A stretch of DNA of 64,000 bases. Source: Hansfordia pulvinata. Lineage: Eukaryota > Ascomycota > Sordariomycetes > Xylariales. Location of the stretch: positions 266,001-330,000 of the forward strand of contig BJKQ01000011.1 of assembly GCA_006538405.1 (NCBI GenBank), written 5' to 3'. A program made the position numbers and the translations under genes. The notes below the pieces were generated by a model. That model was not told where the DNA came from and did not search any database. It saw only the letters and a list, made by a program, of their open reading frames with translations. This document shows positions 48,491 through 61,073 of this stretch, in pieces (positions within the stretch are counted from its first letter, which is position 1; each line of letters opens with the position of its first letter).

Positions 48491-50414
48491 TCACCAGTCA
48501 GCGTTGTTGCCATTGGCGTTACCAGACGCGCCCCAGGCACCAGCATTGTTGTTGCCATTGGTGTCGCCAGACGTACCCCAGGCTTCGCCGCTGGTGCCTC
48601 CGTTGCCGTCAGCACCTGCCTCGAGCTCGTCTTCGTTGTCCGTGTTGTCTTCATCAAAGTTGAGCTCAGTTCCGTCCTCAGGTTTGTACCGCTCAAGGAA
48701 GTCGGGGATGTTCTGGCCCGTCTCCATGAGCTTCTTGGTCAATTCAGGTGCAATCGGATCATCTCGTTCGTTGTAGAAAGAGGTTGCGCGGCCAGTGGCG
48801 CCCATGCGACCAGTGCGACCTGCCGTGAGTTAGTTTCCATATTGAATGTGAGAAGTATGGTAGGCGCATACCAATGCGATGGGTATAACCTTGGATGCCG
48901 TCGTGGTCCACGCTTGGAAGATCAAAGTTGATGACATGACCTTGTAAATGTTAGCGTGTGTTGTGTGAGGCTGCAGGAGTGTTGCAGTCGGAGTAGAGCA
49001 GAACTTACCAACATACTTCACGTCGATGCCGCGAGCCGAAACCCCGGTGGTAATGAGAATCGGCTTTCTGCCAGCTCGGAATGCGCGCATGGCATCTTCT
49101 CTCTCTAGCTGAGAACGATCAGAGTGCATTGAAGTGGCCGGAACGTCCTTGTGGAAGAGAAGATCATCAAGCTGATCCACAGTTCTTTTACTGTTCGCAA
49201 AGATGATGGTGCGGATTCCTACGGTATCGCAGAGAAGATCAAAGAGAGCTGTCTGCTTCTGCGCGGCATCGACCCAAACGACTTCCTGGACAATGTTGGA
49301 ATGAGTGCTGCCGATTCGGCCGACTCGGACTCGGAAATGATCATCTGAAAGATACTCTCTGGCAATCTGTCTCATAGCCCTGGGAAAGGTGGCCGAGAAG
49401 AGCGAGAGCTGGAAACTGTCTGCTTGGTCTGGATCTGGTCAGCCTTCAATCTGCTTGACATGGACAAAGGGGAACCTACCACTGCCAGAGAGGATCTTCG
49501 TGAACTGGTCCTCCCAGTCACCTTGAAGCATCTCATCGGCTTCATCGACTACCATGTACTTGACGCGCGCCATGGTTAAAACGTCCGCGCGCTCCATGAA
49601 GTCAACAAGGCGGCCAGGGGTTGCAATCAGCACGTCACATCCACGCATGATTTGCTGGATTTGGCCACCTATCTGGCCGCCGCCATAGACGACGCAAGGG
49701 CGAAGCATGGTTCTGTAGCAGAGCTTGCGGGCCTGGTCGAAGATCTGGATGGCCAGCTCTCGAGCGGGGCAGATGACCACGACGAGGGGCTCGGCGCGAA
49801 CCGGAACAGCAGTTCCCGCGGCAAACTCCTGAGGGGATGGACGGGGTGCAGCCAGCTTTTTTGCTTTGCCCATGAGCTGGTTCAAGATCGGAATCATGTA
49901 TGCGCCCGTTTTTCCAGAGCCTGTCGAGAATATGTCAGCAGGCTTAAGTGTGCCGCCATATGTGAGAACTCACCGGTCTGGGCAATTGCGATCACGTCAT
50001 GTCCCATGCCGATGGCAGGAATACAGTACTTTTGGATCGGGGTTGGAAATTTGAGGCCTGCCATCTTGACATTCTCGAGCATGGCGGGATGGAAACCGGC
50101 CTTGTCGAAAGAGGCGATGGGCTTAATATTGATCGCGCCTTCCTGGACGACATCGATTTTCTCGACCCTGAAGGCTTAGCACTTCATCTTAATAATACAA
50201 GAAAGATAACTTACATGGAATAATCGATTCCGAACGAGATGCGGTCTTCTGGCTTGCCGAACAGAGCGTTTTCAAGCTCCTCACTTCTGGGGCCGATATC
50301 GCCCTCTTCACCGTCCCACTCGTATCTGACGACATTGGAACCAAAGTCACTGGGCTCGGGAGGCGCCTCGGATCGCTGCGAGGGATCACCCTGCTGGTTT
50401 CCAAGCTCAGACAT
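48491..50414 (-). CDS. DEAD-box ATP-dependent RNA helicase, Ded1/DDX3-like
   Basis: This is an RNA helicase of the Ded1/DDX3/Vasa group, acting in translation initiation or RNP remodelling. Six exons: 50414-50215, 50167-49974, 49920-49480, 49434-49009, 48940-48872 and 48819-48491, giving 552 residues in frame. Motifs in order: Q motif (FPTPIQ), motif I AQTGSGKT split by intron 2 (about residues 128-135), Ia PARELAIQ, TPGRL, II VDEADEML (about 255-262), III SAT, and VI HRIGRTGR split by intron 5. Both RecA domains are complete. The N-terminal extension is short and acidic, without the RGG/SR stretches of a full Ded1. The tail is acidic, then Gly/Asn-rich with two near-copies of an AWG-x-SG-x-x-NGNN unit, and ends in Trp, as in Ded1/Vasa. 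It may be a second, shorter Ded1-like gene rather than the main DED1. Confidence 0.92.
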
Positions 50415-53400
50415 GGTGAAAGAGTTGTGTTATCCGACTGGTAGGTGGGCCTGAGGGTCAGCGGACGTTTGATCACAGTGGAAGGAAGAGTAGCAGAGGA
50501 GGGGTTATCCGACTTGATGAGGCTGAAGGGGCGGCGGGTGAAGAGGACGTGGTGGACGAGAGTGTGAGAACAAGACCGCCAAACCTGCGTTTGTTTGGAA
50601 AATAGCAGAGGGAGGATGGGTGAGGTGAGTAACTGGGTTTATGACGCGTCGGTGTGACTTGTCAAGGCGAGGTGATGATGGTCAAATGGATGACTGAGAA
50701 CGCAGGATGGGGTAACAGACGGGAAACTAGAGTTGCCGCTGCCGACGATCGCGATGTTGACGTGACTGATGGATGTCTGATGGATGTTGGGAGCTGGACT
50801 CTCACGGGATGGGCTTAGGTTGACATGAGAGTGAGATGTTTTTCTTGTTTGGATAGAGGCGATCGCTGGGTGGACCTCAAACGAGAATGATGGGGGAAGG
50901 AATGGGGGGTTCCAAGGTCGGTCAAGAGACAAACAGTATGGGAGAAGCGCTAAGGCAAGGGTTGGTAGACGGACGCGTCTTGTAGAGGAATGATGGGAAA
51001 ATTTTAGACTCACAATCGCGAGGCGAGGTTGGAGGTGAGGCTATCACCGGCAGTGGTTTGCTTGAAGCAGCAGCAGCTGAGGTAGATGGCAGCCGCGAGT
51101 CGTGATGCGAAGAGCCTGGCGCGGGTGTGTTGCCGATTCCTCAACGATGGCAAAGATGCTCGTGAAGAACAACAACCTGCTGAAGGAAAGGCAAACTCGA
51201 AGTGCCCAGTGTTGGGGAGGGAGATGGGGAAACGAGAGGCAAGTGGGAACGCACGGCCAGAAAGGCTGAGGCGGATGAATGCGGCGGAGGAAGTGTGCAC
51301 TGAAACGCGTCCCCAGCTGGCCCTGAGTCTTTGCCGGGAGCACCTTTGCAAGAAATTTCGAAAATTTGTTGCCCGTTTGTTCTATTTTATTGTGCTGGGA
51401 AGCAGCGCGTGTGAGTGTGCGTGTGGGTGTGCGTGCGGGTCGCAGTTGCCGCGCCAGCCGGCCTCCTTTTCTCTCTGCAGATTGCTAGAGAAAACGGAAG
51501 GTACGATTGCCAGTCAATTACCTACCTTACTTCCTTATGTACACTGCTTCGGTGCCTGTACATGGGTCAGGATTGAGGATATGGTCTTTGTGAGCGTATC
51601 GATGGTCTCATCATGAATTGCAACCACTTCTGCATTCAATGTCGATCCATCCAGCAGTAGTAGGGGGCAACACGGTGCGTCGCTAACTTGCCTGTTCGCA
51701 TGGATCTGGGGCTGGTGTGGCAATGCCTGTCGAAAGCCTTCCCCCTACCCTCTTACTTTGTCTTCTGCTCATCACGTGGCACTGGCGAGTTACGCGACAG
51801 AGACTCGCATCTGCCTCCATCCACGGCATGTGCTACGCGGTCTCACAGCCCTCAATCGAATGCCCATGAGAGACGACGTGCTGGTGACAGCAGCATGGTC
51901 TATACTGGCGACCCCTGTGCAGCTTCCCCAACGAGCACGAAGAGCCGGTGGGCCAGAGGCAGAGTCTCTTGAGAGTGGCTCTTCAGTCGCTTGTTGTCGC
52001 CAGACCAGTCCAATTTACTGTTGCTTATCTGTGGCTACAGCGCGTTCATATCGTGACCGTACGTCCTCGTCGCTGAAGAGAGGGAGAAGGAGGGCAGCGG
52101 GCAAACTGAATCCTTTGCGGCACCGATCTAGTTCTCTCGTCAGGCGGAGACAAGAGCCATCAAGCTCACCCAATGGCACAAGGCGATACACGCTTCAGAT
52201 TATGCCTAACACTGCGCTGTGCTCACCGAGGCTGTCAGAATCCCGATGGTGTGGTCTTGATCGTGGGCTCTACCTATCCCGTGTCATCGAATCATCATCA
52301 CGACAAAGATCGAGATCACGATTCCAAACTGCGCAAGTTCTCATACTTGTGCCGAGCCCTTAGAGGAGGAGCGTCGTTGATGTGGCTGATCCAAAGACCA
52401 ACAGGAGAAGCTTGCTGTCAGCTGCGTTCGCTATGAGACGCCCTTATATCGTCTTGGAGGTCACACTTCCTTACCGCTGTGATAACAAGTCGCTCGATGC
52501 AGAACCATTTCCCTTGCCAATTCCTTTATCCTTCCCCTTCCTGCGTCTTTACTTGAGTCTGGCAGAGCATCAATGTGAGATTAGACGGCCCCGAGACGCG
52601 CACTGAACATCATCTCGAATTCGATTAACATGTAGTATTTCTGATCTAGCCTCGAGAAGTTCTTGCCGACATGCCTTATCTTAGCAGGCCAACAGCACAT
52701 TTGCCGAGCAACAGGTGCGTCTTTCTTTGAAAAGACCTCCATATGCCACTCAGCACAGCTCAGAAACAGACGCGCAGAGACTTCAGGCCCTCGACTCTCC
52801 CAGTACGACAGATCCAGACCTTCGTTCCCTCCAGCCTGCCTTCCTGGCCCTACTACGCGGACGAGACCCTGAGCCAGGCTTCATGCCCTAGATCCCAGCA
52901 GAGCCAATGCCGTCCCGCTACCTGAAGGGGCAGCCCTAGAGCAACGTCTCTATTCTCTGCGCCGCCAGGCCGCCTGTCCGACAAAGTCCCTCTCCCTCTT
53001 TGCAAGAGAAGAGGTCTCAGGCTCAGAGGAGACCAACACTGTCAGTGTCAACCGCCGTGTCACCAAGGGCCGCATGGCAGGCGAGCGGGGGCCCATCATC
53101 GACTGGGCGAAACCCGCAGAGAGTAAGGGGAGAGGGGGAGGGGCTACAAGAGCAGCCACCGTTACACAAAAGGCGCCACGCTGCAGGTCTAAAGTCGTCC
53201 TCCGCCCCTCCCCGCGCATGGGACATTGCGGTATGCAACCCCTCATCGAGTCTCGACACGAATTATAGGCCATGGTGCTAGTTGCTTATAGGTCACCCCC
53301 TTCCGCCCCTGGCTGATGGAATGTCCTGTCAGGACTGCATAGGAACCCGCCGTACGGATGAACACGGGGTATCCCCACCAAGGCAAGGAGGCGCCGGGCT

Positions 53401-54458
53401 AAATACCCAAGTCACCGCCCCCTTGGACGCGGGTCGGAAAGCAGATCGTACCCAGGCGGAGGGGGGCACGAGGGGCCAGGGAGAGAGGGGCATGGCATGG
53501 GTAACATGAATCAGAGAGCAGGGAGGGGTCCCAGATCCCCCCCGACTGGCTGCGCCGCCCGCCCCTGAAGCTGTAAACGCGGCCGCTGGGAGGGCCAGTA
53601 AAAATCCCCGCGCCAGGCACGGATTTCGAGAGATACGACACCAGCCAGCCCAGGCCTCTCAGCTCTGCCGTGTCCCTCTGGGCCACCTGCCAGATCCAGC
53701 GGGAACACGGGACGCCTGTCAGCTTTGGCTGGGAGGAGACGGAGGGGCTGTCGGATTTCTAACTAAAAGAAAGAAGACTAGAAAAAGAAAGAAAGAAAGA
53801 AAAAGAAAACGCGAGTTGGATGCGCGAGTTGTCGAGTTTCTTGGCTGCTTACGGCAGCAGACGTCAGAATCGCCGTGCATAACGTGGCGTCGAGCGGGCG
53901 TCTACTCGTACAGGAAGCTAGTTAGGCCCCTGGCGGCTGGGTCCGCCGCTGTCGCAGCGTGAGACACGGACAATCAAAGGTCGCGCCGCTCCGCCTCTCG
54001 TGAGGCGCGAATGCCTTTGGTACGGGAAGCTGTGATGGTAGGCACTCTTGACAAGGTCTGTGTGTTTTTTCTGCCTGGCCACCCTCACAGAGCTGATGGA
54101 TGCGATGCGATGCGATGCGGTGTACTTCTGAGAGAAGCATGCAGACGACAATGCGTGGGATATTGCATGCGCGCAGCGTCTGAGTCGAGGTAGGTAGGTA
54201 GATATCAACATGTTTGCTACTCGAGGGGTCCAGCCACAGCAAAGACAATAAAACTATCAGATACAGCGAATGGGAAGCCGGGAAAGGACCGTGGTTGATC
54301 ATCAACATCGTAAAGCCGAGCCGTCGTCATATCTCTCTCTCTCTGTCCTCATCTCATCACATCGGGTCCCCACCCTCCCGATCTGCGTCACAGCCCCTGC
54401 GAGGGACAGGTCCCCCGCTGGTCGCTTGTCCCTCCCTCCTCACCCACTTTCAGAGAAC
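50415..54458. other. Gene-poor 4-kb stretch
   Basis: The helicase promoter and leader (to about 51300), followed by sequence with no supported gene. Open frames such as 51086-51616 lack domain content. A GAAA tandem run lies at 53781-53805, an octamer copy at 53903-53910 and GGTA repeats near 54189-54202. Confidence 0.5.
53781..53805 (+). repeat. (GAAA)n run
   Basis: An A/G-rich tetranucleotide tandem stretch in gene-poor sequence. Confidence 0.85.
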
Positions 54459-54815
54459 TCACTGCCAATCGACCTGGATGCGCCCCAACGTCTGGTCGGC
54501 CAGCTCCTGGAAGACGACGGGGGAGACGTCGATGCCGCCGGGGGTGCAGCCGGGGCACAGGTCGACGACGGTGACCTTGCCCGCGGACCGGCCGCCGTAG
54601 CTGATGGTGATCTCCCGGCCGCAGGCGCTGCCGCCGCCGTAGTCGGCCGTGTTGAGGGCGACGACGCGGTCCGACTCCGAGTTGGTCCCGCCGCAGGCGC
54701 CGAGCCCCGGGCTGTAGTAGGTCATGTCCCCCTGCTGGGTGGCCGCGGAGACGGCGAGGAGGGCGGCCAAGGTGAGGGTGGTGGCGGCGGCGGCGGTTTT
54801 GCTGAGGATGGCCAT
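54459..54815 (-). CDS. Small secreted RlpA-like double-psi beta-barrel protein
   Basis: This single-exon gene encodes 118 residues. It starts MAILSKTAAAATTLTLAALL, a signal peptide cleaved near SAA-TQQ. The mature 94 residues form an RlpA-like/expansin-type double-psi barrel: GDMTYYSPGLGACGGTN, then VVALNTADYG, then GREITISYGGRS, and the conserved end VTVVDLCPGCTPGGIDVSP, followed by FQEL. The catalytic-type Asp of the (V)DxCPGC motif is present, and the Cys set matches fungal barwin/expansin-like small proteins. These are plant- or wall-interacting secreted proteins, often without proven enzyme activity. The frame extends upstream to 55022, but that part is not signal-peptide-like and a GTGAGC...CCACAG pair near 54930-54985 suggests an intron in the 5' leader. 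Confidence 0.88.
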   Translation of the reverse strand: MAILSKTAAAATTLTLAALLAVSAATQQGDMTYYSPGLGACGGTNSESDRVVALNTADYGGGSACGREITISYGGRSAGKVTVVDLCPGCTPGGIDVSPVVFQELADQTLGRIQVDWQ

Positions 54816-57800
54816 GATTTTTCTCTTTCTCTGGGGTTTTTTCTCTTTTATCTTGGATGGTTGGGTCTGGAGTCCCTGGGTTGGCGAAGCGGAGGGCAGG
54901 CCGGGCTCTTCTCTGGGCCTGGCGACATGGTTAGTGACTGTGGAAGATATGAGGAGAACACGCTGGATCAAGCAAGAGATGCTCACTTGGTGGATGCGTG
55001 GATGCTTGAGCAGGACTGTCAAAGTCTCGGCTGGTAAAGAGTCCGGTCCAAAGAATGGGAGTTGCGTTGGCGAGTGGTGAGCGAGAGTGGGTGTATTCAG
55101 AGAAAGTCTGGATGTGTGATGATCTGGAAGGGTAGAGTTGAGCGAGGGGGAAAGGAGAGAGCCCCGGGCGTGCCATGAACTTATATATACGACCGTCCTC
55201 CCAGCAAAGCCCTCTTGATTCTAGAGAAGGAGGGGGGGCAGGAGGTGTGCTCATTGCTCTTGCTTGTTTCTTGCCTCAGCCACCGAGCAAACGAGCAAGG
55301 CCTGCGACGTGACAGGCTCATGGCTTGGCTTCCGAGGGCCGAGGGCTTGGTTGGGTCGCTGGTTAGCGCGTTTCTTCAGGAGAAGGTCGTGCCACCTCTG
55401 ACCTGCACCAATCCGGCGGAATTCCGGGTCTGTCGTACTCGTGTTATGACAACCTGAGGGCGGGCTGGAAAGGAAAATGGAGTTGGTTGCCGCTGGCCTC
55501 TGCCTCTGCTTCTTCTGTTTCCGCCTCTATGAAGGGCCACGGAGGTGGGTGGACGGAAGGGACGGCTGGGAAGAAGCTCGTGTTACCACAAAGCAGCTCC
55601 TCGCCTGTTCGACCCTGACGCCTCGTCCTTGCTACCGCCAGGGGCCCAAGTGTCAACTTCAGTGCTTCATTACTCGCCTGCCTGCCAGCCTGTCCGAAGC
55701 ACCTACCTACAATCCGTACACAGCCTCGGGGCAGACTGGCATCAGCCGGTTGGCTACGGCTTCCAGAGTCCTGGTAGACAAATAGGGATGGTCTACTCGT
55801 AGTTGAAGCTTTTCTCCTCCTCGTCCGAAGTCATCTGCCGCCTGTGCAATCTCCAGACGATGGTTTGCATACCCGTGTATCTCCTTAACGGCACGATGAA
55901 GTGCCTGCAGGGCCACCTGGCTTGTGTAACACAGGAAGCAGTTGTGGCACGCTGTAATAGGGCCAGCTTGGATGCACTTCAGTCTTGGCCACTGTAGCCT
56001 TTGCTTGTAAGGTAACATGATGTTTGCCCTTGCATCACCCTCAAGGGCGAGGCAGATGCAGAGATCCCACGCGGATGACAGATGTGCATGCAGCAAGCAT
56101 ACCCGCGCGCCCAACAAACCAAAGCAGCAGCCGAAGCTGTGGGCTTGGTGCAGCCTCCTTGTTGGCAGAAGCTGAGGGATGATGCAGGGTACAATGGAAG
56201 CCCTCAGATAATTTGTGTAACCCACTACATACATACCTCACCTTGGATATCCACCTCCTTACTTGCATTATAGTCTGCTGCTGCCTCGCATAGGCCCATT
56301 GTGCATATGTACCAGCTTTGGGACTTTCCATCAAAGATGGCACTTGGTCCAATATATGCCTGCTGACTGCAGATTGCATCCGGGCAAGCACAAGAGTCCT
56401 TCTCACGGTTCAAGGAGGGAGGGTCTGTTACCCTGGAGAGTCCTGAGGTGTGCCTTGTGGCTTCCGGGTGGCGCCTGGCTGGTTTTGTTACCTAAATCAA
56501 GCTGGGAAGACACCACTGAGATGGCGAGGTACACCCAAGCAATACACTGACCTGTTGAGGTACTCCCAAGCAATACAGAATAGATGGCATACACTGTCGA
56601 CTTCTCCACGGACATGTCCGCCGAACCGCGGGGCTGCGATAAACACCCCAGCCCTACACTTGTCCCGGGGCCATCTACTTCGGTTCGCGATGTGCATTCA
56701 AGTGCGCTGGGGCAAACTATTGGTCCATCGACTGCCTTTATCAAACTGCCGAGCAGAAATGCCACCACTGCTGCCTTGCGACTCTGACGGAACCGTCCAC
56801 GCCGGCTGGGACTGACACCGGCAGGGCGAGGCGATTGTTCTCGACGCAAGAGGGTTGGTCGGTCGTGTTTTCAAGATGTATGCCGTCCGACCTTCCTGCC
56901 TACATTCATTTGGCTCTAATAATCTCTGTTTAGCAGCAAAGTCGTCCCACGCTCAGGACCAATTCAGAGTATTGCCTCCGCCGTGGCACGTGACCAAAAC
57001 CACAAGGTGGCAGTCTCTGGGCACTCAGAGAGGCCGGATTTCCCAGACTAGTATTTCCTGGCAATACGTGATGCCTACCGCTTCAGCCAGGCCTCCCGTG
57101 AGTGGTGGTTACCGGACGCCTCGCATCTCTTATGGACCCTGGGTTGCCTACTCCCAGCTGCTGCAACGATACGCGTGATGATTTAGCATCGTCAGCGGCG
57201 TCACCGCGTTGTTGGGGACTCATTCATATTAAGGCAGGAAATATTGCATTGCAGTCATAGCGCGTCAATATCGGCAGATAAATGGAGGCGTTTTCTCTGC
57301 GGGTTCTATCCTACAGCGTCTAGTACGTATGCCCCCTTACCTACCTACACTTACCATGACAATGTTGCATTTCTGATTAAACTGCCTGTGCCTGAGTTGA
57401 CTCGGCTACTGCTTTTTGGGGTGCAAGCTCGCGCATTTCGTGCAGAGCGATACGTCATGCAACGACCGAAACGCTTGCCTTCGCTGCCCTGCAACGGGGA
57501 TGGTGCTGGAACTGTCCGAGGCAGGACCACCATGTGCAACTTTGAACACGGCTGCGTCCTTGGTGATGCGAGCGTTGCCTCGATTCGAGTGCATCATTCG
57601 TCCTTAGCCCAATGCAAAATATTCCTGGTGTCGTCCTGGTTGGGGGGCAGCCCGTCTCCCCATGCCAGGTTGAGCACCCGTTCTGCGGTGTGAACGTGCG
57701 TGATTGTGGAACTTGAGCTAGTCCGGGGATCAGCCCCGTTGACAGGAAGGCTTCTGCAGAGACCATGTCACGACTGCACCGAAAGGGACGCTTGGTTCAT

Positions 57801-59031
57801 GGGCAAATGTTCGCGTTTGCTTGACAACAAATGGACTGGCTGGCGGGAGTGCGTCAGGTGACCAGGCTTAGCAACCTGTGGAATAGACAGCGACCTCTGG
57901 ACGGCATCGGGCAAGGATCGGCTGGCGCTCGCGATCTGGCGAGGACGCCTACTCCCCCGCTTTGTATTTCCGCGTGACCGTAGCGCGTCCATGTTCGTCA
58001 GCTCCCCAACAGTAGCTGCAAGGCTGAACCCGGGCACCTGGACCGACTGGATCTTGTTGCTGCGTAACCACGTGCAAAACATGACTCACTCACCTCCAGT
58101 CTGAAAGCCACGGCAGGTGGCAAAATTGGGACCCTTGCGCGGGGCTGCCGCGGTTCTGCTCAGCCACACGGCGCACTTGGCTGGACCGTCGGTCACACGT
58201 CGACCACACGGGCGGGTGGCCGGCCAAGCCCGGGCGCAGAAAGGCGCCAGGCTGCTGACAGACGTGGCTTCACTGGCACCGCGCGGGGCGGCCGTCTTCA
58301 CGGTTTTGCGGAAACGCGTGCGCTGCACAGCAGGTAAAAGTCCGGGAGGCGGATTAAGACGGCAGCGATCGACGTTCAGCCAATAGACGGCGTCTCTTTT
58401 CAGATTTATGCTATCTGCGAGGTTGTCGTTCCTCAACTCTCGTAAGCTTTGTTGTCTTGTCTTGGGCTCTCGAAACAGTGCGTTTATCTGGGTGCGCCCT
58501 TTCGGACAACCAAGACAAACGTCGTTCTGCTTGCTCGCTTGCTTGCTTGCCGCGTCGACTGTTTGAGATCAGGGCGCGTTCGTGTTCCGACGAAGTGCGG
58601 TCCTGTTTGCTCCAAATGAAAATTAACTTGGACGCCACTCGAGAGTCTCCTAAATCAGCTCTCGAGTTGATGCAATAAGACGAGCCCAGCCGACTCTTCA
58701 CGAGTCGACCGGACTAGAATGCCACAATTAGTGCTTCCCAACGCTGGTTACCCCTAACACCGTCAAATAGAATGAGCCCACCCCAATCGTACATATCAAC
58801 TGCTCATTCGCGTCAAGTCCCGTTCAACGTCGTCATCCTGAAAATGCAAGTGCAAAAGCACGCTTTTCGACCCGTCCTGACCGGTCGTCGGATCCGTGAG
58901 CGAGACCGCAAAGCTCCAGTCGATAGCAAAGGCAAACCCCCGGCCCTCGGAATTACAAAGGAAACGGAATAATATAACAAACGGTGAATATGTGAGTGAA
59001 ATGAATCGTCTTGGCCGAGCCGGTTGGGTCC
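54816..59031. other. Gene-poor 4.2-kb stretch
   Basis: Promoter of the barrel-protein gene on the left, cyclin 3' flank on the right. Between them no frame has coding character. An octamer copy lies at 55794-55801, and TACCTACC words occur near 55699 and 57339. Confidence 0.5.
55182..55189 (-). promoter_or_regulatory. TATA box of the barrel-protein gene
   Basis: TATATATA on the minus strand, about 367 bp upstream of the ATG at 54815. The distance fits a leader that contains an intron. Confidence 0.5.
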
Positions 59032-61073
59032 TCAGTCGAGAATTCCGGCCCACATACCAGGTCCTCCCGGGCCACCGACTGCAGGGTGAAGGGAGGGGAT
59101 GGAGAGGGTCGGGATTTGAACTTCAGACCCATACCGGAGTCGCTTGGCGCTGCGCATCGCAGCGCCGCAAGATTCCTGCTCAGGGTGGTTCTTGTAGAAG
59201 GTTTGGCCCCAGAGCATTTCACGGACGTTGGCCTGTAGCGAGTTGTCCACAGAGGAAGTTCGTGGACGCTTTGACCCAGCACCGGAAGACGCCTGCGAGA
59301 GACGGGCACCGCTATAGTTTTGGAGCTCTTGCAAGGCGCGAGCAGCGTCAGCAGCATCGTCGCCCTCGGCTCTTCTGGCCCCCAGTGGTGTGTCCAGTGA
59401 CATGGCCAGCAGCTCCTTTCCCATGGGGCCGGTGTAGGAGTCGGGGAAGAGAGGCAGTCTGTCTCGTAATCTTCGGGAACCGATGCAATGGTGGGTCTCA
59501 TGCTGCATCTCTCACTGTTCAGCTTCGCGTAACGGCATCGCGCCTGTACGTCCAGCTTGGACGACGGCGCAGATGCCAGAGAGGAAGCAGACGAGATCGA
59601 CGACGAGCGAGACGACCGAGACGTGTCCGACACCATTGATTCGGGGGAAGATGCGGTCGAGACAGATGTAGCCAGAGAAGACCGACGAGCTGAAATGTAG
59701 CTCGTGGGAGAAGTGCTGAGAGCTCCGGGCCAGCGGTCCAGATACTGGGTCGTATTGGCGGTGGCTGCCTGGTTCATCGCTAGTCCCATTGACCGGCCGT
59801 TGCCCAAAAGACAGGAAGCAGCACCCACTGCAGGAGTGTTGAGTCCGGCACTTTGGGGGGTCAGGCGCGGAGTAGGGAGCAGACCAAGGGCTGGAGCAAG
59901 GCGGCCAGGCGTGTATACGGTTGCAGGCGAGGGCTCCAGTGGTGGAGGCGCATGCATACCCTTGGGGGTAACCACAGACTCGCCAACGTCGAGACTGATG
60001 GAGCATGTTCTCTCGCGCATGGCGGAGATGGGCGTGATGGGAGAAACAGGCATCGTCTCCTGAGGCCGAGCGGAAAGCGGACTCGTAGGCACCAGCCCCG
60101 CAATGTTGTCCAAGCCGGGATCAAGACTGAGGATGAATTCCTTCCAGTCCTGGTTCTGCTGCTCGGGCATCATCGGACTGAGAGGGCCGGGGGACGGTGG
60201 TTGCTGGGGCGTGTGCTTGAGGACGATGTCTGTCCACCTCTTGAAAACCTTATCGGTGATGTGTAGCTCCCAGTTGACGGCAACGAGGAAAGCCATCTCA
60301 TTTTGGTTGATCTCTTGGGTGGCGAGGCCCGAGATCTTACTCCAGGCGCGCGCCGAATAATTCCTGTCCTGCAGGTACTTTGAAGCCAGAACCAAAGCCG
60401 CCAAGAACATGCGACGACCACATTGCAGAGCACGATTCGCGTGCACGTCGTCGGGTTGTTCCATGGTGAAGTTGTGCTTGGGCACATGAGGCTTAATCAG
60501 GATCAGGTAGTATAAGGCGACCTGCAACGTAGAATAGCTGGTGCGAGACCGGCGCAGCGTTTCTTGGATGAACGTCCGCAACGGGAGCACCGCCTTGCTT
60601 CCCAGCTCTTGGCGATAGACAACCGAAGAGAGGGGCCAGATCGTTTCGACAATCTGGGTGGAAGAATCTGGGAGGTCATGTTAAACTCGCGCTGCCAGGC
60701 GCGGAAGGTATTGCATTTGATGCTTACCGACTAGGTTGTCGACGAAGTTGACTTTCCGATCACTCTGGCGCACCAGCGTCGGAGGGCATCCACTTCTCGT
60801 CGCGCTGCCGCTGCTTCGTCGCGGGTTCTGTCGCTGCTGGACTGGAACCTCGGGCTTAGCTGCGGAAGAGCTGAAGGAGTAGTGCCCATAAGAGTAGCTC
60901 GGGCATGTGTCCGATCGCTTTGACGAGATCGACTCGTCAGAGGACTGGGACGGGACCTCGGACCATGCTGAGACAGCAGAGGATGATGAAGATGATGACG
61001 CTATGGATGGCTGATAGGGCTTTAGATTGCGGCACGAGATGGAAGGCAGCGGACCATTGTCGCTGTACAACAT
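59032..61073 (-). CDS. Pho85-type (PCL-like) cyclin
   Basis: This is a cyclin of the Pho80/Pcl group, the regulatory subunit of a Pho85-like CDK. Exon 1 is 61073-60728. The intron (GTAAGC donor, CCCAG acceptor) is 60 nt, and exon 2 is 60667-59032. Residues 1-110 are Ser-rich and disordered. The junction restores VDNLVDSSTQIVETIWPLSS, the usual start of a Pcl cyclin box. The box continues with LRTFIQETLRRSRTSYSTLQ and FLAALVLASKYLQDRNYSAR and ends near WELHITDKVFKRW (about residue 250). A long Ser/Pro/Thr-rich tail follows, with many SP/TP sites likely phosphorylated by the CDK. Near 59462-59480 the frame drops by one base. Downstream, in the new frame, the tail ends with DRLPLFPDSYTGPMGKEL and SLQANVREMLWGQTFYKNHP and a stop at 59032; the old frame runs on in unlike sequence. 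Expected length is about 660 residues. Confidence 0.87.

Noticed and set aside
51086..51616. Plus-strand 176-codon open frame
   Set aside because: Opposite the helicase leader; no domain and Cys/Arg-rich chance-like composition.
58953..59460. Cyclin ending at 58953 in the original frame
   Set aside because: That frame turns Trp/Cys/His-rich after the break, while the neighbouring frame gives a coherent Ser/Pro-rich and helical tail with a stop at 59032.
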